Origin: Leptasterias polaris
Taxonomy: Eukaryota; Echinodermata; Asteroidea; Forcipulatida; Asteriidae
Direction of reading: 5' to 3'
Length of the DNA: 64,000 bases
NCBI GenBank assembly: GCA_037783415.1
Contig: JAZGTN010000073.1
Location: 3,224,001-3,288,000 of the forward strand
The notes beneath the pieces are model-generated. The model had not been told where the DNA came from, ran no database searches, and saw only the letters and a program-made list of their open reading frames with translations. Numbering within the stretch: the stretch's first letter is position 1; every line of letters starts with the position of its first letter. A program made the translations under genes and the position numbers. This document shows positions 11,238 to 23,493 of the stretch, in pieces.

Positions 11238-12555
11238 ACTAACCGGAACTTGTTGGGGAGACGCTAGGTGTTAGCAGACTAACCAGCTAAATCGCTTGTT
11301 TCTTGTAAACAGTGGTTCGCCAGGCCTCATCTTCTATTCAAAGACCACTGGGATGGGACAGAGCTGTGTATTGAGAGAGTTGCGATTGCGACATGGAGGG
11401 TCTGGTTTTATTTGGACTGGTAGTTACTGGACGTGGACGCCATTTTGGGTTCAAATGAAGCACAACCCAATGGGCAGTCTTGCCGTGTATCCTATGTGGA
11501 CAGTGGACACCTGTGTATTTTGGATCGAAAATGGCTTCTGATTACAATTAAGTTGTCGCAACTCGCTCTGTATACAGCTCTCGGATGATTTAAGGCTTGT
11601 GCAAAAATGTTTGTTCAAGATGTAGTGATGCATGATGGGAATAATTGTACTTCTCAGTGCTCATATGCGCAATGCACACAATAACATGTGCACAATGCAC
11701 ACAATAACATGTGCACAGGTGATATGATAGTGCCTGAAGGCTCCATGGCTAATGTAAACAAGTAGTTAGCACTCTTCTTTTTAAACGAAATTTGCAAGCA
11801 GAATGTTGCAATCCAGCCCATGGCAAAGAATGACAATAGTTTTTCGAGTTGGATTAACGTACACGATAGAGCTACATCTTTGAAAGTTGAATCTTTTGGA
11901 AACGGGAAGCTGTGACAGGGGGTTTTGGGGTCAAGGAATGATTCAATGGGCATGTGCATGTCAGCCCATCCCAGTGCCTTTGGATGAGGCACTTGGACCA
12001 AACTAAAAAAGGCCTATGCTGCAACCTAGCATTCCTATGTCTCCGGTTACACTTCATGGCCGGCCCAATTTTTGAATCATCACTGTACGAAGATGATGAA
12101 AATTACAAGTGGTGTCATTATTTGGTTTTAATAGTTAGTTTAGCATTTTGAACTTTTCTGTAAAAACGGACACATGCACCAGTATTCAAGCGGCGTCATT
12201 TAATGTTTCTAAAGATGATCGGAGACATACATTAAAGCTTTAAAGTAAGTACATACATTTATTTCAATTAAGGATTATCATAACATAATGTACCATGACA
12301 AAACAAGTCAAGTAACTATATGAAATAATGTTGAATAATGTTTAAAAAGCAGCAAGACAACACTTCTGTTACTAAAAGTTTCAAATAAAGAACGTGTTAT
12401 GTTTGATTTGGCTGCTTGACTCTCTGTAGTTGTTGCTTCTGAAAATCGTTTTAAAGTGAATCTGTCCAGACCCACACTCGCTCAGATAAGGGGCGGACTT
12501 GGGAGTGTACTACCGTATACCGTATAGTTTTAAAGGGTAACACAAGATTTGCCTT
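11238..12555 (+). other. 3' UTR and 3' flank of zinc-finger unit A
   Basis: Closely similar to the flank of copy B (from 18430) and more distantly to that of copy C (from 28099). Short frames here are conserved only because the block is duplicated. AATAAA at 12384-12389 lies in a stretch conserved in all three copies (AAAGAACGTGTTATGTTTGA). The paralogous block ends near 12555. Confidence 0.6.
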
Positions 12556-12593
12556 GGAGGGACCCGTTGTCTTGGATTGGGCAATTTGGGCTA
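12556..12593. repeat. Fragment of the GGACACGTTGC element family
   Basis: AGGGACCCGTTGTCTTGGAT followed by GGGCAATTTGGGCTAT matches the left terminus of the elements at 5358 and 22498. Only this end is present, at the boundary between units A and B. Confidence 0.5.
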
Positions 12594-13016
12594 TGAGTGT
12601 CTGTTCGTGTAAACTAAAATTTATCTAGGTCATACAAATTGTCCCTTAGTGAAAACTCAAAATAAAGGAAAGGAACAATCGATCGATCGGTGCTTTTTGA
12701 TGTAAAGCACCGATCGATGGAAAGGACCGATCGATCAACTCAAAGACCGATCGATGCAAAAGACCGATCGATGTGTTGATCAAATTTGTTGCTTCTTTGG
12801 CGTTCCATACAGTACGGCGGTCAAGTAAATAACACGTACATCATGTGTACGCGCACGTACACACACACTTCACAAGCAAGATCGCCATTTTGTTTATACA
12901 CCGATTCGTCGTCCGCATACACCGACCCGCGGCACACGTACACCTAGACTAATAGTATACTATTACTAATAATACTAGAGACCTAGTGCAGCTGCAGGAA
13001 ACTACTGATGCATATT
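12594..13016 (+). promoter_or_regulatory. Upstream region and non-coding exon 1 of zinc-finger gene B
   Basis: Aligns with 23849-24214 upstream of copy C. It contains a cluster of CCGATCGATG-type motifs (12677-12775), a GCCATTTTGT motif near 12883 and a conserved exon segment (CCTAGTGCAG...) ending at a GTGAGTATG donor (13017). Promoter function is inferred from conservation between paralogues. Confidence 0.55.
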
Positions 13017-16000
13017 GTGAGTATGGGCATGTTTCAAGAGAAACCGTTTCTCTGCGTTTCTTAATAAATAATAAGTTGACTTCATTCAATCATTGTATAA
13101 CACACATTTCTGTCGTAAAAACAAAACAAAAATCCGTGCCAATAGATATTGATAGGCGCTATAGCTAGGCAAGGAAGAGCGGCCGTTTGTTGTTGGTCGC
13201 GCTCGGTTCGTTCACCCATGGTTCACCGTATTCGTACGCCCTGTGCTGTATCTGTAGTACAAATAAAGAGTTAGAAGGGCAACTAAAAACGAGGACTATC
13301 CACCAAAGGCGCTGGCTGCGCTGTTTAGTGTCACATTATTATAATATAACCATGATATGGAGGTAAAAAGAAATACATAGGCCCCTACATCTAAAATTTA
13401 TGTGATGTTTTTGAAAAACATTTCAGCAGTAGGGCTTTCTATGACCGACAGTAGCATTCGATCCGTAAGTTTCAATACCCAGATTAAATATTTCAGCGGG
13501 CACAAACATAGGAATGGATTGCAATGGTGCTAGGGCCAAGGATCTGAAGTGAAATGACCCTATTCATACCCAGCTTCATGTTTTCATTTGTGGTAACATT
13601 TCCCGTAACGTTAATTATGATTGATTTGTCAAAGCCTAGCCGGCCCTGTGGCGGCCTTTCACTTTGATATTATACACTGTAGTACTACTGTGACGTCCTG
13701 GATATGAGGGTCCATTTCTGGGGGGAAAATTTTTCAAAGCTTCATAATTCAAATCTTGCCTTCAGGACGGACGAAGCCACTATTTTCACCGGATTCACAT
13801 TCCATGGCGATTTTCTGCAGTGGGTTTTGGACTTAGGCCAAATAAAAAAAAATACCAGTTGATCGTCCTGATTTTTCCAAAAAGAGGAGGATGAGGGCCT
13901 TTATATTTATTATTTATTATTTTTTTTCAAGATGGCCGCCAAGTATTTCGATTCAAACAGGCCACCAATTCTTCAGTTTGAAATCATCGCTAACTTTCTT
14001 TATATCAATTTATTGCATGAGAACCCAGGTTAACAGGGGGGTTTGCCGAAACATCCAACTTGTTCTTGGATTCACCAATGTTGACCTGAACCTGGAAAAG
14101 TATAGTTAGAAAAGAAATACACTTTCTCAAAATCTATTTGTGTGCAGGTATTTTTCAAAGGATTAACAAAATAGTAACACCTCACCCAAGCAATCAGAAA
14201 AACACAAAAAATGCAGAATACATCAGAGACACCAAGTCAGATTTGATCATGAAAAAATACTTGTGAAAACAAAATTCAAATGACGTTGGATCATGTACCC
14301 GGCACGCCAGAAAAAACCATTTGTAAAAAAATTAAAAAAAAATAAAAATAAAAATGATGTGGGTCATGTACCCGACACATCATGCAGTTTACTATTTTTT
14401 ATAATTAATATTTAAAAACAACATTTTGAAGATTCCATAGGCTTGGCTAGTTCAAAAAAATAAAACAAAAAGAGCTTTTGAACTTCGAGTTGTATTTGTA
14501 AATAAAAATGTTTGGCTCCACCTGCACTAGTTCCTTGACTACATCTTATACAAACAATGCACACTCAGTAGTAGTCTGGTACTGGTCAGACACCGTTGTC
14601 GAAGTCTCCCGACGCATAGTCCCGAGAAAATATCGACAAGCATGCGTTTTTCGTCCCCTACTGACCGTGCACCACGGCTTAAGAATTTTGCTTTTGGTGC
14701 GAATTACACACACACAAAGACCATCTTGCAGCTCACCTCTGATAAATTTTACTCTGAAAAAAACGTGTTCAGATTCAGAAGACGCCACACGAGATGCGTG
14801 GGTCAGCAACGCGGCAATGAAGACCAACTCGACACGTTTGAAAGAACTCCACAGTCGAGTCAACTCGATCAAAACTTACAACGTAAGATAACAGGTCGAG
14901 TTGTCTCAATGGTCGAAGTGCAAGTGACGACCGTAACCATAGCTAAACTTCGTTCCCATGGATGATCGATCTCGTAGCACTATTCGATACGGCACGCTCC
15001 CATGCATGGTAGCGAGGTTGCATAGAGCTATGCTCGTACATGTATATCTTGCACGCACGTACTGAGCCTGCATGCAGCGTGCAGTCTACCGACGGCCGAT
15101 CGCCATATCTCCCACCCATAGCCCCATAATAAATGCGGTTTTGTGTTTTCCGACCCCCTTTTTTGTGTTGCAAATTTTAAAATATCGGTAAGTTTACATC
15201 AAAAATATTTTTTAAAATACTAAATTATGTCAAGGGTGGATTAAAAATACAAATAAATATTGTCTTTTTTAGGAAAAATCGAAAATAATAAATAGTAAAA
15301 AAAAGGATGCGGCCTCAAAAAAGGATGCGGGCGGGGACGATCAACTGGTATTTTTTTTTACTTGGCCTTATACGTTCATATCATAAATCCGTCATATTTG
15401 TGAAATACATGTACCTGTTTTCTTCACACATACACATACATTCCCATGTAACACACAGGATGCATGATGCGCATATAGTGCATTGGGTTTGCATGTTAAC
15501 GCTGTGCAGTCAAGTACTTCATGACCAAAAAGTGTGATACAAATATGGCGCGTTTTGCAGTATGCGTAATCGGTGCCTGTGCAGACATTTGTGTACACAT
15601 GCAAACGCCCGCATCTTAATAAACTGTGTTTAAAAAGTTTGCAGAATTTTTGTATGTTGAGAGTTGCATTATTTCATGAAAATGACGGGTTAATGAGGAA
15701 TATATGACGTCCAAAACCAACCGCAGAAAAATGTATGCTGCCATGGAATGTGAATCGGGTGAAATTAGCAGCTTCTTGCATAGATTTGGGTAATGAAGCC
15801 TTGAAAATTTTCCGACAGAAACGGGCCCTAACATCTGGGAATCTGTATCTGAGTACAGCACTGAGGAAGAGTCCTATAGTGGGGCTTAAGGCAAGGCTTG
15901 ATACACGACTACAAGAAGTAGGCACAAAGCTAAAGGGACTTTAAAAAGTGTAGTAAAATAAATTAATATATGGCAAGCAAATGCGTCAAAAGATCACATG

Positions 16001-16482
16001 TGAGAGGCGCGCGTGTACCAATCGGTCAGAATTTAATATCAAAAGTGTATTCAATAGCAGTCATCAGCCATGGTTTGGTTTGGTTAAGTCATGTTTGAAT
16101 GAGCCTCAAGAATTGATCCGCCATCAAACAATGACAGAAATATGCAAGCCATTGTACAGCATCACACACAGGATGGGCACCCCCACTAAAGTGGCTTTTT
16201 GTGCAATTTTTCTTCAATGTTTAATGCATAATTATCTATAGTTGCCTTGCAAAGATGACTCTAGGGGTTGTGAAAATTACAAATCAAGAATTTTAAGCTG
16301 CATTTAAGAAAGGGCCATCTCGTGATGAGAAAGGTTCATTTAAAAAAAAAAACTAAATGGGGACGAGGCCTAGGCTAGGCTTAATGACTGCATGGTTCTT
16401 GGTTTAAGAGTTCCAACAATTTGTTTAAAATTTCAAACATTCCAAATTATAAAACCTGAGTTGTCCTATTTTCTTTCAACAG
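13017..16482 (+). other. Intron of zinc-finger gene B
   Basis: Runs from the GTGAGT donor at 13017 to the acceptor TTTCTTTCAACAG ending at 16482. Segments such as TATGGCAAGCAAATG (15971) and ATCACATGTGAG (15992) are shared with intron A. Overlapping frames on both strands at 14500-15170 show no domains. No transposon with clear ends was recognised. Confidence 0.5.
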
Positions 16483-16563
16483 TTTTTAGAAGACCTCTGA
16501 CGAGAATCAGAAATGATCACCATTCCACGAGTCTTTGACTTACGCGCATGAGTATAGTGAAAA

Positions 16564-18429
16564 ATGCAAGTTCAGCGAGGGAAACATTGTTGCAGGTTTT
16601 GCGATAAATGTTTTGACCGCTCTTGCAAACTTTCTCGCCATGAAGCAACCCACACGAATAAGCCCTTCCTATGTCGGCTCTGCGGTAAGGCTTTCAGAAA
16701 TGGCCTTATTGCTAATGAACACGTCTGTGCTTTCCATAAACAACTAAAAAGTGATCAAAAACAACAATATTTCAAGGTGATAAATGGCAGGAAACCCTTG
16801 ATGAAGACAGGCAGACGTGGCTTGGTCAAACATCGTTTTGGATCCAAGTTAGCTGGCGGCATTGATGCTGCTGGCAACTACCTCTGTGACTGCGGCTTGG
16901 GGTTTCAACGCAAAAGGCGTATTAGACAACACCAAATGTACTGCCAGCTTCACACAAACAGAGTTAAGGCAAGTGAGAATGAGAATAATGAAAGTCGATT
17001 GGAAAAACTTCCCAAGAAAAGCAAGAGTAATACTTCACGTGAGTTTCGTTGTGACGAGTGTTCGAGTACATTCATATCAATGGAATTTCTTCAAGAACAC
17101 AAGAGCCAAAACCATATCAGGAAAAAGGCCCAGCCATCCAAAGCTCATTTAAAGAAAAATCTAAACTCTGATAGTACAGTCGCTAATAAAGCCACCAAAT
17201 CTAGGCATAGCATCAACACGATGGTTTATAGATCTTCATTTGCAGTTCTAAACACCAAATATCAGATTGAGTTGACGTCAGAGATGCAGGTGTTATACTT
17301 GTGCAGATACGAAACTTGCAATCGGGCCTTCTTGATCAAACATAAGTTATTGTGTCATGAGGTGGTCCATCTTGGCAGCAAACCCTTCATGTGTGACCTA
17401 TGCGATAAATTTTTCCGGACAGAATCACTCCACGAAAAACACGTCTCGACTTGCATGCGGCAACTTAAGGACTTTGTATGCTGGTATTGCGGTAAATTAT
17501 TTGGGAGAATCCACCACCTTGACCGTCATAAAAAAAAAGGACATGGTCAGAGGAAAGGAGCTCCATACTTCTGCGGGCATTGCTCTAAAAATTTCCCTTC
17601 ACGGCCAGAACTCAACCATCACCACTTCAATGTACATCAACATTTGATGCCTCAGTCCAAAGCGGTCTTTTATCAGTGTATGTTCTGTTCCATGCAAATG
17701 CCCAGTAAATCCGAACTACATGACCATGCTCAATCTGAACACTGGTCTGAAATAGGTAGCACCAACTTGATGGATGGTCTCACAGGCGAGTTGACAGATG
17801 ATAAGAAGCAATGGGAGTGTAATCAGTGCACTAAAACTTTTGATCACAAAATAATCTTAACTGCGCACGAGAAGAGTCACAGTACACAGGCACCATTCAT
17901 GTGCAACGGATGTGAACGAACGTTTATGTTGAGAATGGCTCTTAAGCGACACTCCAGAAACTGTCTGTCTGCTGCTGCCAACAGCACAGCAATACATGAA
18001 GACGCAACTAAAACAGGCAAGGCCACTGAAGAACATGATGAAGACATTATAAGTATCTCTTCATCTTCCCCATCCCCATCCCCATCCCCATCCCCATCTC
18101 CACCAGCTAGTTCTGAGATGCAGTCTGTTCAGACACAGCAATTAAAACCTGTGCCACTGAGGAAACCAGGGAGCACAGAAGTTCATCATCAGTTCACAGT
18201 CCCCATGAATGGTGACTGTGCAGGGACTGCATCTTCACCTTTAGGTTCCATCATTCAACCCAGGGATCAGATATACCTGATACAGTACTCATCTAAACAC
18301 ATGACCCATGGGCCACTAGCTATAACTCTTCCAGATATTAACACGTCAAGGTCAGCAATCAGAATACTACCACCAGAAGGTGTAAGTCCATCTGTACCCA
18401 TTCCAGTGAAGTTGGAACGTTTGTTGTGA
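16564..18429 (+). CDS. C2H2 zinc-finger protein, tandem copy B (621 aa)
   Basis: Paralogue of copy A, also a single coding exon (exon 16483 onward, ATG 16564). The first finger reads CRFCDKCFDRSCKL and the finger order follows copy A, but the CSICGKF finger and about 40 surrounding residues are missing between the YRSS and VLNTKY segments. The Ser-Pro tract (18066-18102) and the conserved tail are nearly identical to copy A, more so than the finger region, which suggests constraint or recent gene conversion at the 3' end. Probably nuclear; target unknown. Confidence 0.85.
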   Translation: MQVQRGKHCCRFCDKCFDRSCKLSRHEATHTNKPFLCRLCGKAFRNGLIANEHVCAFHKQLKSDQKQQYFKVINGRKPLMKTGRRGLVKHRFGSKLAGGIDAAGNYLCDCGLGFQRKRRIRQHQMYCQLHTNRVKASENENNESRLEKLPKKSKSNTSREFRCDECSSTFISMEFLQEHKSQNHIRKKAQPSKAHLKKNLNSDSTVANKATKSRHSINTMVYRSSFAVLNTKYQIELTSEMQVLYLCRYETCNRAFLIKHKLLCHEVVHLGSKPFMCDLCDKFFRTESLHEKHVSTCMRQLKDFVCWYCGKLFGRIHHLDRHKKKGHGQRKGAPYFCGHCSKNFPSRPELNHHHFNVHQHLMPQSKAVFYQCMFCSMQMPSKSELHDHAQSEHWSEIGSTNLMDGLTGELTDDKKQWECNQCTKTFDHKIILTAHEKSHSTQAPFMCNGCERTFMLRMALKRHSRNCLSAAANSTAIHEDATKTGKATEEHDEDIISISSSSPSPSPSPSPSPPASSEMQSVQTQQLKPVPLRKPGSTEVHHQFTVPMNGDCAGTASSPLGSIIQPRDQIYLIQYSSKHMTHGPLAITLPDINTSRSAIRILPPEGVSPSVPIPVKLERLL

Positions 18430-19770
18430 ACTAACAGGAACACTTTGGGGAGACGCTAGGTGTTAGCAGACTAACCAGCTAAGTTGCTAGTTTCCTGTAA
18501 ACAGTGGTTTGCCAGACCTCTCCTTCTATTCAAAGACCACTGGGATGGGTCAGAGCTGTGTATTGAGAGAGTTGCGATTGCGACATGGAGGGTCTGGTTT
18601 TATTTGGACTGGTAGTTACTGGACGTGGACGCCATTTTGGGTTCAAATGAAGCACAAGCCAATGGGCATTCTTGCTGTGTGCGGACACCTGTGTAGTTTG
18701 GATCGAAAATGGCTTCTGATCACAAGTTTTCACAACTCGCTCTATTCACAGCTCTCAGGATGTAGTGATGCATGATGGGAATAATTCGTCGCTCGTACCA
18801 CGAACTGACCTATCTGACAAAAATCACACACTTTTGCAAATAATTTTTTTTTAAAATTATTATTAATATACTCATTACTGTTTACATTTTCAGTAAGTTT
18901 CAGAACTAAATACATAGTAGTTTCGTAATTACACTAATTACTAAAAACGATGTATCACTAGATTTGCCATTTTTACTTCTCACAAAGTGACCTATCTAGA
19001 TATGCCACTTTACCAATGATGTACTATGTGCTACAGCTCGCACAGTTCAGGCGTGTGTGTAAAATTTGCGCACCACGAACTGACCTAACTCGATGCGTAG
19101 TATTTTCACAAAGTGACCTATCTAGATAGGTCTCTATTGTGCATTGGTTTGTACACAGCGCTCTGCGGGCAAAACTCGGTTTTTATTTTCACAAAGTGAC
19201 CTATCTGTTTAGGTATTAGTTACTAATGAAAATAGTCGCAGGGATTACATGAAATTTAAAGTTCTGTATAAATAAATTGGTTGGCTTTTTTTCGTCTTAA
19301 AAAAACATATACAAATAGTTAGCAGACCCCGAAACAGCAGTTTGCAAAAATAATGCACCTTCAATCGTGATTCTCTCCAAACAAGTTTTTTTATACTGTG
19401 TACGAGTTAGGTCGGTTCGTGGTACGAGCGACGAATTGTACTGCTCAGTGCTCATCTGCGCAATACACACAATAACGTTTATTTCAATAAAGGATTAGCA
19501 ATACATAACGTACCGTGACAAAACAAGTCAAATGAAATTATGTTAAATAATGTTTAAGAAGCAGCAAGACAACATTTAACTTTATACTAAAAGTTACAAA
19601 TAAAGAACGTGTTATGTTTGATTTGGCTGCTTGACTCTGTAGTTGTTGCTTCTGAAAATCGTTTTAAAGTGAAGCTGTTCAAGACCCACTCTCACTCAGA
19701 TAAGGGGTGCACTTGCGACTGAAGTACCGTATACCATAGTTTTGAAGGGTAACACAGGATTCGCCTTAAA
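18430..19770 (+). other. 3' UTR and 3' flank of zinc-finger unit B
   Basis: Collinear with 11238-12555 apart from the insertion at 18787-19433. AATAAA hexamers at 19486-19491 and 19599-19604 are candidate polyadenylation signals. The similarity to unit A ends near 19770. Confidence 0.6.
18787..19433. mobile_element. AATT-flanked inverted-repeat element (647 bp)
   Basis: The termini CGTCGCTCGTACCACGAACT and its reverse complement match at about 23 of 24 positions. Flanks are AATT on both sides (18783-18786, 19434-19437). Unit A carries the uninterrupted site GGGAATAATTGTAC, so both the insertion and its 4-bp duplication are directly shown. The interior repeats TCACAAAGTGACCTATCT three times (near 18979, 19110 and 19188). 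No ORF. Confidence 0.85.
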
Positions 19771-22497
19771 CGCTTTCAGTGACTATCCAGCAGGACCATT
19801 TAGCTTGTCATTTCACTATTCCACCAGCTCTTTCAGCACTATAGGGTAAAATATTAGGGCAACTAAAAGGAGGAGTGGCCCTTTTTCCAGGAAGCACTTC
19901 CGGCCAATCAAAGCTTGAATTCAATTTGCATGTTTTTCTCAACCAGGCCCTTTTTATCAGCGCTCTGTTTATTTACGAAAGAAATACATTTTCTAGGTAT
20001 ATTAAAGTAGTTTTTAAAACATTCAAATAACTACCACACGTAATGTTCATCACACATTAGCAACAATATGATGTAAGGTCAATAAAAATTATTCATGTAA
20101 TGCATAAGAAAACGTTTTAACCGAGTACAACATTTTCGCATGTGGTCCAAACACATCACCAGATCTGACATTTAAAATCCCCCCACCCCCACCCTCCCCC
20201 AATCACCTTTTGGATGAACATGCAAGCAGAGGGGTGAAGTCTGGTCCTTGGACAGTAAGCTAGGCCCACGGCCCATGCATGTGTGACATGGCTGGATAAT
20301 CCTTATGATATTTGTACTTGTTTAATTTTTCCTGTTTAATTTTAAATAGCCTACCTCCCAAGTCATGGATACTTTTACATTCCAAATTCCCCTTTTACTT
20401 TCCAGATAGTGTTTCCCCTGAGGGGATGGCCTAAAATAAAGCCAGCCCTTTATCAGTACTGATTGCCATTTGCATGACCACATTCCCTTTCTCCCTAGTG
20501 ATAGGTTTATTACTAACTTCTGCTTGTATGCAAATATTGTGACCCCTGGTCTTTTCCCCAAGACCATGTTTTTTCCAGCTAAGACAATTGAATTGCAGAC
20601 CGGCAGTGGACTTGACCACATCACATTTTCTGGTTGCTCCATCATTGACATTTCTGCCTAGAACTTTGGTCTGTTGTGGATTTGGCAAGTCGAAAATAAC
20701 ATTTACTTCTCACTTTTAATATTCTTAACTTTTCCACTGTTTTTTACTTTTACACGAAAATGGCTTTGTATTTTGACAAATGTATGTCAAAAGATTCTTT
20801 AAAGTACATCAGCATTTTATATCCATTGAAGAGGAGTTTATTTTGTTAAGTCTGCCTAGATTTAATTTAGGAGCAGAATAAGAGTACAATTTAGCTCCAG
20901 ATGTTGCGTTTAGTTTATTAAGGATAATCTCTGTGCTTTTAGTTTTGTTAGTTTTGGGTTATTTTACATTTGTTTGTTGTCTTTTAAAACAAATGTATGT
21001 AAGTTTAGATATGAAAGACATGTTGATAGCTTTAGGATTCATGTCTTTGCCCATGTCAAACTTGATTTATGAAAGGTTTGAGTGCCTCATTTTATTCTGT
21101 ATAGAGTTTTCTATTTTGTGTTGAACAAGGAATTGCCATTCTATCATTTTATTTGTTAAATCCCAAAATAACTCATGTTGTGTTTTATGGAAAGTTAGCG
21201 AAATTTAAATGTATTACTCTACGTGATTGACAGAGTAAATTCACTGTTCCATTCGCATGGAGGTGTGGTTTTCCCACAGTCTCAGAGATGCAGAATTTGT
21301 TTGTTTGTTTTAAAGTTAATTTGCTGAGACAATCAGGTTTCAACTTGTCCAAGTCCCTTTGCCATTAGTTATCCCATGGAGGAAGCCTCACTGTTTGGGT
21401 TTTATGTTAGATCCATTACTGTAGTGGTCAACAGGTTGTTTATCATGTACTCAATAGATTTTGACTAGTCTAATTCCTACTGAATATTCATTAATTACAT
21501 GTACCCATAGGAGACTTGCCTACTGGAAACCACAAGTGGTGCATAGTTTTTCTCCCTAAGGCTGTGACCCAGTAGTGGCCTACCCTAGATTTGCTGTACT
21601 AGTTCTTTGGTTTTTAATAGATTGGAGTTGAGGAGTTGAGTTTACACTACTATAAAAAGGCCATTGTTTAATAATCAGTAGGATATGTTGTTGGGTGACT
21701 TAGGCAACTCTAATGTTCTTGTTACTGGCTTTGGTTTGCTCAATAAGTATTCACAAGAGAGTTAGTGGTTTGTTCTGTTTTGTAATGCAGCCTACAAGAA
21801 AACTAGAATGTAGTCATGTGTGTAGTGGAAATTTTATGTATTTTGTCTACTCAGTAATCATATCAGTTTTAATATCGTATTTTAATTTCTTGCATTTATC
21901 CTTTTATATATCCTCATTTTGGTATTTTCTTTTATATCTTTGTCTTACACAGGTTTTCAAAGCTATTTGTGATTTTAATTTGTAACTCGCTTTGATACTG
22001 TGTTGGTTTTTTTTTAGGGTTTAGTTTTTTAAGTTTCATATTTTCTGTTCATAGTTATTTGATTATTTTTCAATTCAATTCTAAGCAACGTTTATTTCCA
22101 TATATTATCATCAAGGAAAAAGTACAGTCAATACTTATTCGAATATCTAATTTATGGTTATAATGGACTTCCGATTTGTTAATTGTTGAATCCATTTCTA
22201 GGCTTGAGTTCAGATTCTTGTCAAGTTGAAGTTATTTGAATTGTTTGGTTCTTCTCCATTACCATTTTCATTGAGTTGATGAAATAAATTATCTTTTCTT
22301 TCTTGTTCCTAAAAAGTCAGTGGCCATTGTCTCTTTTATCCTAGGTAAACAATTTCTCATTGCAAGCGAGTTCCCAAAAGCGGCATTTATCAGAAAATCC
22401 ATTTTATTTATCATTTATTATCATTTATTTCAAAGTGTTCCATTTTTCCGGGTTACACATGCATACCTGCAACCCCACTTTTTGCAGGCTCTGATCT
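19771..22497. other. Spacer between zinc-finger units B and C, nothing recognised
   Basis: AT-rich sequence with no supported gene. Short frames at 20320-20690 and 20930-22000 lack domains and splice context. It has no counterpart between units A and B, so it was probably inserted or retained separately. A decayed retroelement cannot be excluded. Confidence 0.4.
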
Positions 22498-23493
22498 TTA
22501 AAGGGACACGTTGCCTTCAAATCTCATGAAATTTTACTGTTTGGAGGTGTCCCTTATCCTTATTAAGAGTTGTTCGTGCAATAAAACACCTTTAATCTTT
22601 AATAATTAGTGAATGGTGATTTAAAAAAAAACATCGCCCTCTGACCCCTCGACATCTGTCCCACGAAACGTATATGTATTTCCAGCCGTAAATACCATCG
22701 TCCATGTAATGGCAAAATGCACGATGACCAGTAGTTAGGCTGTTGCCTGCCGTAGCCAGTGGCCTGGTAAACCTATCAGAACACTGGGTATTATACCATT
22801 CTCTACCCGAGCCGAAGCTAGCACAGTATTGGGCCCGAAATTGCCAGCCGCGTATTCGCGGAATAACCAGCCACGTATTCCGAAATTGAACACATGCAGT
22901 ACAGGGAGGTGAGTAAATGGCTCATCTGCTGTTCACCTCCCTGTGTTGAATGTGTTATATTTTCGGAATATGTGGCTGGTTATTCGCTGCGAATACGAGG
23001 CGTGTATTCCGTAAACACCTACACCATTCACATGTCAAAATGGATCGCCACAAAAAAAATTGAAGACGCGTCCAAAAAGAAGAAACCTCGTCAATCAGGG
23101 TAAAAAACTTACATGGGACTAACCGAGAGAAACGAACTGTGTTGTTTATACCATATGTTTATTGTGGACAGGAGGAAAGAACTTAAACACGGCACACCAC
23201 AGCAGCGCTCTGATCAGCAAAATAATAGTTTAGCATGTGATTGTGAGCACGTACTACGACTGGAAATAAGACTAGTGGGAACATGTCGGCCATGTATGGG
23301 AGTCAAAATCTTGACTTCCATAAATGGCGGACCGTGTTAGTTCACGAACAAAAGGAAAAGCACACAATTTTGAGGAGTGTTTGTGCGGATCATTATATTC
23401 TACTTTTAAAATATCTTTCCAACCATGTTCATTTCACATCAAACGCTTTTTATAGCCCAAAGCGCCCAATCCGAAGGCAACGTGTTCCTTTAA
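22498..23493. mobile_element. TTAA-flanked inverted-repeat element (piggyBac-like, non-autonomous)
   Basis: Begins TTAA-AGGGACACGTTGCCTT and ends CAACGTGTTCCT-TTAA, so the termini are inverted repeats inside TTAA duplications as in piggyBac-type transposons. It belongs to the family seen at 5358-5719. A nested palindrome at about 22851-23010 pairs ATAACCAGCCACGTATTCCG with a complementary segment near 22970. No transposase ORF. Confidence 0.7.

Noticed and set aside
14508..15173. Several overlapping open frames on both strands in intron B
   Set aside because: They overlap each other in antisense, lack domains or splice context, and are absent from the paralogous introns.
20320..22000. Possible LTR or retroelement body between zinc-finger units B and C
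   Set aside because: No LTR pair, primer site, coding domain or terminal repeat could be identified.
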